The notes under the pieces: generated by a model | Told to the model about the DNA's origin: nothing | Database searches by the model: none | Seen by the model: only the letters and a program-made list of their open reading frames with translations | Assembly (NCBI RefSeq): GCF_016756395.1 | Contig: NZ_AP018365.1 | Coordinates: 1,991,501 to 2,055,500 of the forward strand | Direction of reading: 5' to 3' | Source of the DNA: Streptomyces sp. SN-593 | Lineage (GTDB): Bacteria > Actinomycetota > Actinomycetes > Streptomycetales > Streptomycetaceae | Length of the DNA stretch: 64,000 nt | Made by a program: the position numbers and the translations under genes | Part shown: positions 43,054 to 52,005 of the stretch, one piece after another | How the letters are laid out: every line of letters starts with the position of its first letter | Position numbering within the stretch: position 1 is the first letter of the stretch

Positions 43054-44208
43054 GTGGCCCAGATTTGGGCAGGTACGGACATCGGAAAGACCCATCACCA
43101 TTGCGTGGTTCTGAACGCGGAGGGCGAACGACTGCTGTCGCGGCGCGTCCTGAACGACGAGCCAGAGCTGCTGGCCCTGCTCACCGACGTACTTGCCCTT
43201 GATGAGGATGTGGTCTGGGCGGTCGACGTCGCTGATGGCATGGGCGCCCTGTGGATCAGCGTGCTGCTCAACCACGGCCAGCACCTCGTCTACATACCCG
43301 GCCTGGCCGTCAATCGGGCCTCGGCCGGCTACCGGGGCATGGGCAAGACCGACGCCAAGGACGCCACCGTCATCGCTGATCAGGCCCGGATGCGTCGCGA
43401 CCTGACAGTTCTGCGGTCGGACGACGCACAAGCCGTCGAGCTGCGGGTCCTTACCAGCCGCCGGGCAGACCTGAACGCGGACCGCACCCGCAGGATCAAC
43501 CGCCTGCGCGGTCAACTCACGAGCATCTTCCCTGCCTTGGAACGGGTCCTTGACCTGACCAATCTCGGACCACTGATCCTTCTGGCCGGCTACCAGACCC
43601 CCGCCGCCCTTCGCCGGACCGGCGCAAAGCGGCTGGTGACCTGGCTGCGCAACCGCAGCGTGCGCAGTCCCGAGGCCCTCGCCGAGGCCGCCTTGGAAGC
43701 AGCCGAACGCCAGCACACCGCCGTCCCCGGCCAGAAGATCATCGCCCAGGTGATCCACACCCTGGCCAAGGAGGTGATGAGCCTCAACGAGCAGATCAGC
43801 GAGATCGACAAGATCATTGCAGCCCGGTTTCGCGACCACGAACTTGCCGAAGTGATCTCCAGCATGCCTGGCATCGGCCCGCTGTTGGGCGCCGAGTTCC
43901 TCGCGGTCACCGCTGGCGACATGAGCCGCTACGGCACCGCCGACCGCCTGGCCAGCCTCGCCGGAGTCGCTCCGGTCCCCCGGGACTCGGGCAACATCAG
44001 CGGTAACCTGCACCGGCCCAGGCGCTACCACCGCGGCCTGCAACGTGTCTTCTACACCTCCGCGCTCATCAGCATCCGCAGCTGCGACGACTCGCGCCGT
44101 TTCTACGAACGCAAGCGGGCTGAAGGCAAGAGGCATACCCAGGCAGTTCTCGCTCTGGCCCGTCGGCGCGTAAATGTCCTGTGGGCTCTCATCCGTGACG
44201 GACAGTGA
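43054..44208 (+). CDS. IS110-family transposase (DEDD), C-terminus truncated by IS insertion
   Basis: A 384-residue recombinase with the RuvC-like N-terminal domain (WAGTDIGKTHHHCVVLN, VWAVDVADGMGALW, GKTDAKDATVIADQARMRRD) and the C-terminal Tnp_20 domain (ISSMPGIGPLLGAEFLAVTA). The GTG start follows GGAGGAACG. The annotated stop TGA at 44206-44208 is provided by the end of the inserted IS5-like element. Removing the insertion restores DGQCYQASLPVTDTA ending at a TGA at 45134-45136. Only about 12 residues are lost, all after the conserved domain, so activity may persist. Confidence 0.9.
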   Translation: MAQIWAGTDIGKTHHHCVVLNAEGERLLSRRVLNDEPELLALLTDVLALDEDVVWAVDVADGMGALWISVLLNHGQHLVYIPGLAVNRASAGYRGMGKTDAKDATVIADQARMRRDLTVLRSDDAQAVELRVLTSRRADLNADRTRRINRLRGQLTSIFPALERVLDLTNLGPLILLAGYQTPAALRRTGAKRLVTWLRNRSVRSPEALAEAALEAAERQHTAVPGQKIIAQVIHTLAKEVMSLNEQISEIDKIIAARFRDHELAEVISSMPGIGPLLGAEFLAVTAGDMSRYGTADRLASLAGVAPVPRDSGNISGNLHRPRRYHRGLQRVFYTSALISIRSCDDSRRFYERKRAEGKRHTQAVLALARRRVNVLWALIRDGQ

Positions 44209-45098
44209 GCCTTTTCCAACCTGCCGGTGGGAGCGGGCAGTTGGGGTGACAACACGGCGAAGCCCCTGGTAGATGGGTTTTCGACCAAGAAATCCGTCTC
44301 CACCAGAGGCTTCGTGTGCTTGTCTACCCGTCGGGCGTCGACGTGTCCAGTTCTGCCCTGCGCTTCCTATCCGCCAAGCTCCGTCAGCGCCGCCGGGAGC
44401 ACGGCACCCGCTGGCGCCGCCTGAGCGCTGGCCGCCAGGGCCTGCTCACTCTCGTCCACCTCCGCAACGGCCACCCGTACGCCCAGCTCGCCGCCGGGTT
44501 CGGCATCGGGACCACGACGGCATACCGCTACGTCACCGAGGCCGTGGACATCCTGGCAGCCCTCGCACCCACCCTGGCCGATGCCGTCCGCACCGCTTCG
44601 ATGAAGGCGTTCGTCCTCCTTGACGGCACGCTGCTGCCCATCGACCGCATCGCCGCGGACCGGCCCTTCTACTCGGGGAAGCACAAGAGACACGGCATGA
44701 ACGTGCAGGTCCTCACCGATCCGTTCGGCCGGCTGCTGTGGGCCTCACCGGCCCTGCCCGGCGCCTTCCACGACATCCGGGCGGCCCGCGAACACGGCAT
44801 CATCGACGCCCTCGCCCAGGCGGACATCCCCTGCTGGGCCGACAAGGGCTACCGAGGCGCCGGCGGAACCGTCCGCATCCCCTGCTGGGGGCGATGGGAG
44901 TCCCTCTCCGCCGGTCAGCAGGCGGTGAACCGGTCCCACGCGAAGATCCGTGCCCTCGTCGAGCAGGCCATGGCGACCCTCAAGAACTGGCGCCTCCTGC
45001 GCAAACTCCGGTGCTCCACCACCCGCATCACAGCCCTCGTCCAAGCCGTCCTCACCCTGCATCTGGCCAGCTCAGACCGATGATGGAAAAGGCTCAGT
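44204..45098 (+). mobile_element. IS5-family (ISL2-like) element with AGT target duplication
   Basis: The element proper spans 44207-45095 (889 bp), with ends GAGCCTTTTCCA and the reverse complement-like GGAAAAGGCTC. AGT occurs at 44204-44206 and 45096-45098. A three-base ANT duplication is typical of the ISL2 group of IS5. It lies inside the final codons of the IS110 transposase. Confidence 0.85.
44316..45083 (+). CDS. IS5-family transposase (DDE_Tnp_4)
   Basis: 255 residues with N-terminal HTH (YAQLAAGFGIGTTTAYRYV), first Asp in AFVLLDGTLLPIDRI, second in IPCWADKGYRGAGG and Glu in RALVEQAMATLKNWRLLRK. Length and motifs are complete with no frameshift. The start is taken as the TTG/ATG-like first codon of the open frame at 44316; a slightly later start is possible. 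It probably transposed into the IS110 gene recently. Confidence 0.88.
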   Translation: MLVYPSGVDVSSSALRFLSAKLRQRRREHGTRWRRLSAGRQGLLTLVHLRNGHPYAQLAAGFGIGTTTAYRYVTEAVDILAALAPTLADAVRTASMKAFVLLDGTLLPIDRIAADRPFYSGKHKRHGMNVQVLTDPFGRLLWASPALPGAFHDIRAAREHGIIDALAQADIPCWADKGYRGAGGTVRIPCWGRWESLSAGQQAVNRSHAKIRALVEQAMATLKNWRLLRKLRCSTTRITALVQAVLTLHLASSDR

Positions 45099-45144
45099 GC
45101 TACCAAGCCAGCCTCCCCGTCACCGATACGGCTTGACAACATCA

Positions 45145-45620
45145 TTAGGAGGTGAGTTGGGTGGGCAGGGTGGTCTCGTTGTCTTCTGACTCGATCGGGT
45201 GGCTGGTCTTGGCCAGTAGTTCGCGGCTCATGTAGCGGCGGGCTTCGGTCCATTCGTCGTTCTGCTCGGCCAGGACTGCGCCGATCAGGCGGATGACGGC
45301 GGTGCGGTCGGGGAAGATCCCGACGACGTCGGTGCGGCGGCGGATCTCCTTGTTCAGGCGTTCTTGGGGGTTGTTGGACCAGATCTGCCGCCAGATCAAA
45401 CGCGGGAACGCAGTGAACGCCAGCAGATCGGCCTGGGCTGTGTCGAGGTGCTCGGCGGCCTTGGGGAACTTGGCTTCCAGGGCGTCCAGGACGTGCCGCA
45501 TCTGGGCCTGGACCGCGTCGCTGTCGGGCTGCTCGAAGACCGTCCGCAGGAGGGTGGCCACCCGGGGCTGGGCGGATTTCGGGACCTGGGACAGCAGATT
45601 CCTCGCGTAGTGAAGCCGTC
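45145..45620 (-). pseudogene. IS256-family (Mutator) transposase C-terminal remnant
   Basis: LHYARNLLSQVPKSAQPRVA, then LDTAQADLLAFTAFPRLIWR and NNPQERLNKEIRRRTDVVGI (with the catalytic Glu) through the usual C-terminus ALRYMSREL-like end. The 5' two thirds are missing at a junction near 45618, where ISAzo13-like sequence begins. Confidence 0.8.
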
Positions 45621-45625
45621 AAGAA

Positions 45626-46790
45626 TCAACCTGTCGGTGTGTTGTCCTCGTTGTGGGCGGCGGCAAGGAGATCAGCGGCGCTTCGGTAGCGGGTGGTTGC
45701 CCGTGGCGGGAGGTGCCTACCTTCCATGAGCAGGGGCCGGATCTCGTGGACGACGTTGCCGATCGAGGATCGGCTGACGTCGCCCAGCGTGTCGGCGAGG
45801 ACATCGAGGGTGCAGAGTTTGCGCAGGTAGAGCACGGCGAGGATGACGCGGTCCTTGTCGCCGATCTTCTGGGGGAAGACGCCGCCGCGGCTGCCCGGCT
45901 GCCGGTCGGCTCCCCGGCGCTGATAGGAGGTGTGTTCGGTCTGAGCGGCCTGGCGCGGGGCGAGTCGGCGGGCGAGTGAGTCGAGGTCCTCGTGGGACAT
46001 GCCAGTCAGGCGTGGATGGGACAAGCTCTCCATGATCCGGGTGCGCGGCGGGATCGCTGCCGTGTCGAGAAAGGCCAGCAGATCGGGCGTCGTGGTGAAT
46101 CGGGTGGGGGCGTATCCGGGCTGGTGGCCCTGGTTCTCCAGGACCCGGCGGGTCTCGGTGACGAGGTGACCGATGCACTCGGGAGTGACCTCCAGCATGT
46201 CGCTCAGCAGCTTCATCGAGCACACCTGCCGTTGGTAGAGGAGGGTGAGCATGACCCGGGCCGCGTCGTCGAACAGCGGCTTGCTTCCGCGAAGTTTGCC
46301 GGTGGCCCGCCGGGCGCGTCCGCCGCGCTGTTGGCTGTAGCGCTCTTGGGACCGGGCCGCCTGCAGCGGTGCCAACTCGATGCATGACTTGGCGAGTTGT
46401 GTGCTGGTAAGGCCGGTCAGGCGCGGGTCGGCCAGGCGGGCCAGGAGCACACGTCGGCGTTCGGCGATGCCGTGTGCCTCGCCGGTGGCCTGCGGGGTCC
46501 GCGCCGTGGCGGGCTCGTGCAACAGGGTGTAGTTCCACTGGCCGTGAACGTCGTGCTCGACCGGGGGCAGGGGCAGCAAAGCGGTCCTTGCTGATCGCGA
46601 TGCCGGTGGGGTAGTCGCCGCGGTCCAGATGGCCCTCGACCCGCAGTCCAGCCCGGGTGCGGGTGGCAGCGATCGTCTCGATGACGACATCGTGGCTGGT
46701 CAGGGGGCGTCCACGCCAGTTATGGGTGATGTGGGAGAACAGCCGGTGCTCGATCTTGTTCCACTTCGAAGTGCCCGAAGATCAGCCGGT
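45626..46790 (-). pseudogene. ISAzo13-family transposase remnant, N-terminus missing and frameshifted
   Basis: The upstream part (about 46790-46570) encodes GTSKWNKIEHRLFSHITHNW, RGRPLTSHDVVIETIAATRT and HLDRGDYPTGIAISKDRF, then shifts frame at about 46570 into LPLPPVEHDVHGQWNYTL. The downstream 300 residues continue open (RVMLTLLYQRQVCSMKLLSD; RVILAVLYLRKLCTLDVLAD), showing two related HTH-like copies. This matches ISAzo13-type elements. The N-terminal half is absent. Confidence 0.72.
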
Positions 46791-46899
46791 GCCCGTCTTT
46801 CTATGCAGGCACCAACCCGGACGCCGGGACAAACCCCCGGATCGGGCCCCACCCGCTACACCACCTCCAGGGACGCAACCGGCCTGGCTGGCGCGCACC

Positions 46900-48850
46900 A
46901 CTCATACACAGGCTCGTTCTTCCTCGTCCCGCCAAGGCGATCTCGCATACATGTTCGATTCGACGCTCGAAGATGTGGCCCCCGCATCGCGCCGACTGCA
47001 ACGCGCGGCCCGACCGGGGGCGCCGACGCGTCGTAGTGGTCCTGCCCGTTGACGGACAGGTCCACGGTCGGCGCGCCGCGCGATCCGACCACTGCTCGGG
47101 CGGCGGAACCGCCCGCCAGCGGCTGCACGATGCGGAATCGTACGCCCAGTGTGTGGGCGACCGGGCCCGGCAGCATCTCTCCCGTCCCCTGAGCCCAGGC
47201 CGCGTTTCCGGGCACCCAGTGGTCCACGACTTCGACCAGGCTCTCCAGTTCCGACTCCGTCAGCGGTGCGTGGGCGGCGGCTTGCGTCGCCGCGGCGCGC
47301 AGCCCGTCGTCCGGCAGCGACGCCAGGGAGAGTGGCCCGAGGCGCTTCTCCAGGTATGCGAACTGCGCACTCGGCGACAGCGCTCCGGCGCGAGCTGCGG
47401 CTCGCCGCCGGTCCGTTCGGTCCGGACCGGCACCTCGCTCTCCGCCGCCGCCACTGCGGTTGCCGGCTCCATGTCCTGCTCACGCGCCGACGCATCGACG
47501 CGTGCTTCGAGGTACATCCGCCGCAGATCCATCGGCCGTATCCAGTGGGGTGACAGCACCACCGCGATCCCACGGGCGTTCAGCGACTCGATCGGCGCAC
47601 CGCGCTGGAGGTGGGCGTGTCCCGCTGCGATCTCGGCCTGCCGGCCTCGTGGAAAGGCACGACGACGTCCGCGGGCAGGTCTTCCCAGGGACCGGCCCGC
47701 GGTCCTTCCAGTACGAGGGACCGCAGGGCCTCCGCGCTCCTGTCGAGCGGTCGCCCCCGGGACGACGGGTCCGCCTGCCACCGCCTCGGCGACGAGGCTT
47801 CTGTGCACGGTGGTTGCGTCACCTGCTCCGGACGCCTCCGGCCGGGAGGTCAGCGTGCGCGGCCACAGGGCAGGGGGCGTACTGGCCAACGCCGAGTACA
47901 GCAGGCAGCGCCCGTCGCCCGCGACGGGCAGCCGCTCCGTGAATCCACCGGCCGCTCCCCGTACCGGCGTCTCGGGCGGGTGAACGGCGCGGGAGCGCCC
48001 GAAACGGCGCCGCTCACGCCGTTCATGGAGCCCGTACGGCGCACGCCGCCCCTCGCTCCCGGCCCCACGACGAGCGTCCTCGTCTCCGCCGCGTGCCTTG
48101 CCCCTCGTCGCGAGTCCCACCGCTTCCCGGCGGTGACACGGCCGAACTCACCGCCGGCACATACCCAACCGTCAAGTAGCGGTTGTGCTGTTCCTCGGGA
48201 CGACGGTGGCCCCAGCGGCGCAGCGGTGGCTGGCCGCTCGGCCACCGCGGCCAGGTGGCTGTCGTACGCGCTGAGGTAGTGGCTCCAAGCGTCGTCACGC
48301 GTGGCGGGGAACCCCGGGCGGGAACGCCGAGGTGTCGGGGTCGAATGACGCGTCCTGTTCCAGAACCTCACCCCAGCCCCCGGGAGCAGGGTCCTGCGCG
48401 TCGGCCGGGACCGGGTGCACCTCGGCCAGCGATCAGGACCCGTCCGTGCACGGCGATCGGTGGCAGCACATGCGTACGCGTACCGTCGGAGGCCGTGAGC
48501 ACGGTCTCCGCGTTCCCGCCGAAGAAGGCATAGGGGCGGGCGAATTTTTCCAGTGCGGGCTGATCATGCCGCGCAGACCGCCCTCGATGGCGCGCATCGG
48601 CTGTCGGGTGCGGGTCTGGGTCACCTCGTTGAGTACGTTCGTGCTGCCCCGTCGCGCTCGGTGACACGGTAGTCCAGTGAGCGGACCGCGGCCCGGCTTG
48701 TGGTGCTCAGGGCACCGAAGCGGAAGGGTTCCACCTCCTGGCCCCGTGTCATCTCCGGCAGTGACCGTGTCAACCGAGCCGGCGAGTCCCCGCACCCACA
48801 TCGCTGTCTTCCCCACCTGATTGCTCGCCCTCACCACCCAACCGTCAACT
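46900..48850 (-). pseudogene. Decayed C-terminal part of a polymorphic toxin with OTU-like protease region
   Basis: Minus-strand text in at least four shifting frames: VRGLAGSVDTVTAGDDTGPG and NVLNEVTQTRTRQPMRAIEG (48850-48560), then FARPYAFFGGNAETVLTASD and GTRTHVLPPIAVHG (about 48550-48440), DDAWSHYLSAYDSHLAAVAE (about 48300), GGFTERLPVAGDGRCLLYSA (about 47950-47890), and finally VRFRIVQPLAGGSAARAVVG with PTVDLSVNGQDHYDASAP (about 47140-47020). The DGRCLLYS block resembles the catalytic Cys region of OTU-like protease tips seen in large Streptomyces toxins. Frameshifts make it non-functional. It lies downstream of, and in the same direction as, the giant intact gene. Confidence 0.6.
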
Positions 48851-49244
48851 CGGGCACCACCACAGCCACACAAGGACCTGCCGACATGCCACCACCAACG
48901 GGAACGAGAAGCTCGACTCGCTCCATCTTGACGACCTCTGACCTGCTACGTCACTGAACACCAAGATCCCCGACAGAGGCCCTAACTGTCCTTCGGTACT
49001 GGGGAAATTCAAAGCCCGCCCCATACCGTCAGCCGAGGGAACGGCACACCCGCCCTCAAAGGCCCGGCCAGGCACAATCACCCGCACGAACGGGCACGTT
49101 TCGCATCCAGGGGATGCTGCTGCGGTGTTCCTGCGCAAGGCTCACCACACGCACCGTGCCGGGCCTCCGGTCCCGGCCGATGTCTCATGGCTGCGGGTGG
49201 CTGCTCACACTGCCCCGGCCCGCACTTCGAACCGAAGGAACCAC
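48851..49244. other. Interval with no recognisable gene
   Basis: About 390 bases between the toxin remnant and the first small secreted protein. Short frames on both strands show no family resemblance. A GAAGGAA ribosome-binding site at its right end belongs to the next gene. Confidence 0.4.
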
Positions 49245-49475
49245 ATGCGCATTCGCCGTTTGTCCAAGAGGCTGACCACAGCCGCAGTGACCGCCGCCGC
49301 GGCAGCCGCCATAGTGGCGGGCGCCGGGACCAGCGCGTCCGCCGCCACCATCGACGACTGGTACCCGACCTACTACGACTGCCTCTACGCGGGCAACGTC
49401 CTCGCGCAGCAGGGCATCCTCCACACCTTCAGCTGCACGGCGAGCAACGGCGGATACGTGCTCCACGGCTCATGA
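49245..49475 (+). CDS. Small secreted two-cysteine protein
   Basis: A 76-residue protein with a Sec signal peptide (RRLSKRLTTAAVTAAAAAAI, cleavage likely after TSASA). The mature peptide is about 42 residues: TIDDWYPTYYDCLYAGNVLA followed by QQGILHTFSCTASNGGYVL. Two cysteines could form one disulfide. ATG at 49245 after GAAGGAA. I know no function. A similar small protein is encoded at 51501-51767 on the other strand, sharing YP near the start, a Gly at similar spacing and SC before a Gly-rich end. Confidence 0.75.
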   Translation: MRIRRLSKRLTTAAVTAAAAAAIVAGAGTSASAATIDDWYPTYYDCLYAGNVLAQQGILHTFSCTASNGGYVLHGS

Positions 49476-49800
49476 CGTGCCCGACGACCTGACCCGCCAC
49501 AGGGCGGCGTAGTCACGACCTCCGCCGTTCCGTAGCTGCGGGTCACCGCCGTCGACCGATCGGCACACGGTTGACCGGCCCCCATGGAAGGGGCCGGTCA
49601 ACCCGCCAGATCCGAGTCCAGTGCAACCGCCGGATGATTCAGAGGCAGTTGTCGTTACGGCGATCAGGCGCGTGCTTGAACCCGAGTTGTCGATCCGGTG
49701 CTCACGACTGATCCGGGGTGCATAGAGCTCGTCACACGATCTTGCGCGGGCGTGGCGGCCAGGTCCGTAGTCTTGCGGCACGGAGAACGGGATCAACCGG
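49476..49800. other. Interval with no recognisable gene
   Basis: About 325 bases. A GC-rich dyad around GACCGGCCCC / GGGGCCGGTC (49575-49602) could terminate transcription of the small secreted gene. No coding pattern is evident. Confidence 0.45.
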
Positions 49801-50184
49801 GTGGAGGACGGCTGGGACATCCGCTCGATGCCTGGGATCGGCATCGGCGGGGTGATCATCGGCCGTGCCCTGCGACTGGACACCGGCTCGAACGGGATTG
49901 AGGTTCACAGCCCCGCCGAACTGACGACGGACAGCGAAGCCCTGCTCGTTCGCGCCTCCGCCCGGATCAACCTTGACCGGCTCCCTCAGTTGCTCGATCA
50001 GCCAGTTGCCGAGGTCCACGCAGCGGATTCGGGCAGTCTGCGCGTGCGCTTCGCCAACGGGTGGCGCTTGAACGTGCCCGTTTCTCCCAGCGCCTTCGGC
50101 TGGATCGGCAGTGCGCGGGGAAGCTACTTCACCAGTTCGCGCCCAGGTGGCGGAGTGAAGATGCGCGAACGACCACAGGCTTGA
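49801..50184 (+). CDS. DUF6188-like protein, candidate immunity protein
   Basis: A 127-residue soluble protein starting at a GTG. The layout resembles DUF6188-type small actinobacterial proteins: a beta-rich first half (GVIIGRALRLDTGSNGIEVH), a central helix (LDRLPQLLDQPVAEVHAADS) and SGSLRVRFANGWRLNVPVSP. Such proteins often lie beside polymorphic toxin genes and are suspected immunity factors. The end (GGGVKMRERPQA) comes just before a broken IS5 copy, so the native C-terminus may have been slightly altered. A start further upstream in the same frame is possible. Confidence 0.55.
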   Translation: MEDGWDIRSMPGIGIGGVIIGRALRLDTGSNGIEVHSPAELTTDSEALLVRASARINLDRLPQLLDQPVAEVHAADSGSLRVRFANGWRLNVPVSPSAFGWIGSARGSYFTSSRPGGGVKMRERPQA

Positions 50185-50189
50185 GCGCC

Positions 50190-51065
50190 GGCTCAGGCGG
50201 ACAGCAAGCTCTTGAGGCTCCTCCAGCAGATGAGCGAGCGGGCGATCGAGACGAAGGCGTCGCGGAGGTCGAGCTGACGCTCCCACCGGATGGCGAGCGC
50301 TTGAACTGATGAAGCAGGGTGAAGGCCTGTTCCACGACGTAGCGCCGTCTGCCCAGTCCCTGGATCTCGGGCTGGCCCTTGCGGGAGATGACCGGCAAGA
50401 TCCCGGGTCGGCGCAGCTCCTCGCGGTTGGGGTTTCTGTCGTAGCCCTTGTCGCCGAGCAGGGCGTCGGGGCGTTTGCGAGGGCGCCCGACCCAACCGGC
50501 GGCCGGGGGACACCGTCGGCCAAGGCAAGGGTCTGGGTGACGTCGTTGACGCTGGCCGCAGTGGTGATGACCCTGAGCGGGACACCACCGCCGTCGCTGA
50601 CCAGGTGGTGCTTGCTGCCGGTCTTGCGGCGGTGGACCGGCGACGGGCCCTTCGCGGCACCCCCTTTTTTCGCGCGCCCGTGGCAAGCATCCACGCACGC
50701 GCGGCCAAGTCCACTGCACCGGCCGCGTTCAGCTCGGCGAGGAGTATCCGGTGCAGCCGGTCGAAGACACCGGCGTCCTGCCATCGCTCCAGGCGTCGCC
50801 AGCAGGTCTGACCAGAGCCAAAGCCCAGCTCCAACGGAGCTGCTGCCACGGGATCCCGGTGTAGAGCACGAACAAGATGCCCTGCAGACACAGCCGGTCC
50901 GGCACGGGTCTGGGTCCAGGGGCGCACGAGGGACAGGGCGGCAGGACCGACCCGATCATCGCCCACAAGTCGTCGTCCACGACCCACAGCTTGACGCTCA
51001 CGCCCTCACGCATCTGGCCGACTCGGAGACTTCGCTCTGACGATCTGCCGCTGCTCGGTATCAAC
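50190..51065 (-). pseudogene. IS5-family transposase with several frameshifts
   Basis: Minus-strand pieces in three frames: VKLWVVDDDLWAMIGSVLPP and LCLQGILFVLYTGIPWQQL, then FGSGQTCWRRLERWQDAGVF and DRLHRILLAELNAAGAVDLA, then RRKTGSKHHLVSDGGGVPLR and VITTAASVNDVTQTLALADG, finally AFVSIARSLICWRSLKSLL. The order is that of a normal IS5 transposase, but at least three frameshifts make it dead. It separates the DUF6188-like gene from the fragment at 51035. Confidence 0.82.
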
Positions 51066-51290
51066 ATCTATTTGTACGACGACGAGGACGTTAAACGTGA
51101 GGCACCGTTCCGCGTTCCGGCCATGCACGTGGCCAACGTCGAAATCACCCACGAATTGGGAAATCTTCCCTTCGCTGAATTCCGCGACATCGGCTGGTCG
51201 GGCCTGGAATAACACGCCACAGGGCCCGGGACGGTGATGTACGAGAAGTTCCGCCAGATGGATCAGGCGAAGGCGGACAGCATCTGACCA
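51035..51290 (+). pseudogene. Fragment of an unknown protein cut by the IS5 copy
   Basis: DLPLLGINIYLYDDEDVKRE, then VPAMHVANVEITHELGNLPF and a stop at 51210-51212, an acidic, beta-like C-terminal piece of about 55 residues. Shortly after, VMYEKFRQMDQAKADSI and a stop form a second short piece. The 5' part is absent, presumably lost when the IS arrived. Its place between toxin genes suggests a former immunity gene, but there is no proof. Confidence 0.4.
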
Positions 51291-51500
51291 TGCCCCGCGC
51301 CGGGTGACCTGGGGGTAGAGCCAGTCCCACGCGGCAGCAGTCGCAATGCCGTGGCTCGAAGCCGGGCAGTCCCACAGACAGCGGCCGTTCCCCTCACTTC
51401 GTTGGTCGACGCCTCGGAGCGCGGAGAACGACCGTCCCTGTTGCCTCGGAAGGAACCGCGGATCAGCGGTTCGGGTGGCTCGCCAGGCCGAACAAGAAAC

Positions 51501-51767
51501 TCAGACGTACACCCACAACTCGGTCTGACCGGTCTCGATGGAGATTCCGTAGCTGCAGCTCACCCAGCGATGCTCGATGATGCCTTCCTCGCACGCCAAC
51601 TGCGCTTCAGTCAACGACGGGTAGACGCCTCCGAACGCCTTCGTGAGATCGGGGGAAGCGGCGGAGGGGACTGCCGAGGGGGACGAAGAGGCGGCGGAGG
51701 CGAGCGGCGCTCCCACACCCACGAGAGCCCCAGCAAGGACGGCGCTGAGGACGATCTTGCGAAACAT
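51501..51767 (-). CDS. Small secreted two-cysteine protein
   Basis: An 88-residue protein with a signal peptide (FRKIVLSAVLAGALVGVGAP, cleavage near LASAA), a Ser/Pro/Ala-rich linker and a compact end: FGGVYPSLTEAQLACEEGII, then EHRWVSCSYGISIETGQTEL. The two cysteines are 16 residues apart. The ATG at 51767 is preferred over a GTG one codon earlier, with GAGG just upstream. It reads in the same direction as the giant gene and ends about 500 bases past that gene's stop. Function is unknown. Confidence 0.7.
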   Translation of the reverse strand: MFRKIVLSAVLAGALVGVGAPLASAASSSPSAVPSAASPDLTKAFGGVYPSLTEAQLACEEGIIEHRWVSCSYGISIETGQTELWVYV

Positions 51768-52005
51768 CACACCTCACATGAGTCCGACGGAATGAACAGT
51801 GAACCGATCGGCCCACCAGCCTGGCTGAGGATTAGGAGACAACAGCCGTATGCAAGATGATCGCCTGTCGGAATTACGATGGGAACCCTTTCCGTGAATG
51901 GCTGCCCGTCCCTACCCGGTGTGCCGTTCACATGTGCACCCACGGTCGATGGCTCCATTGGGCAGTTCGCCCTCACGGTGGGCCGGCTCTCCTATAGCGC
52001 TGCGG

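Larger units (their letters stand above)
42790..45136 (+). mobile_element. IS110-family element interrupted near its 3' end by an IS5 copy
   Basis: A transposase gene (43054 onward) is preceded by about 260 bases of structured non-coding DNA. The 3' end is interrupted by an 889-bp IS5-type insertion. IS110 elements lack classic inverted repeats, so the outer limits are approximate. The left limit is set where the IS701/integrase debris stops. Confidence 0.7.
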
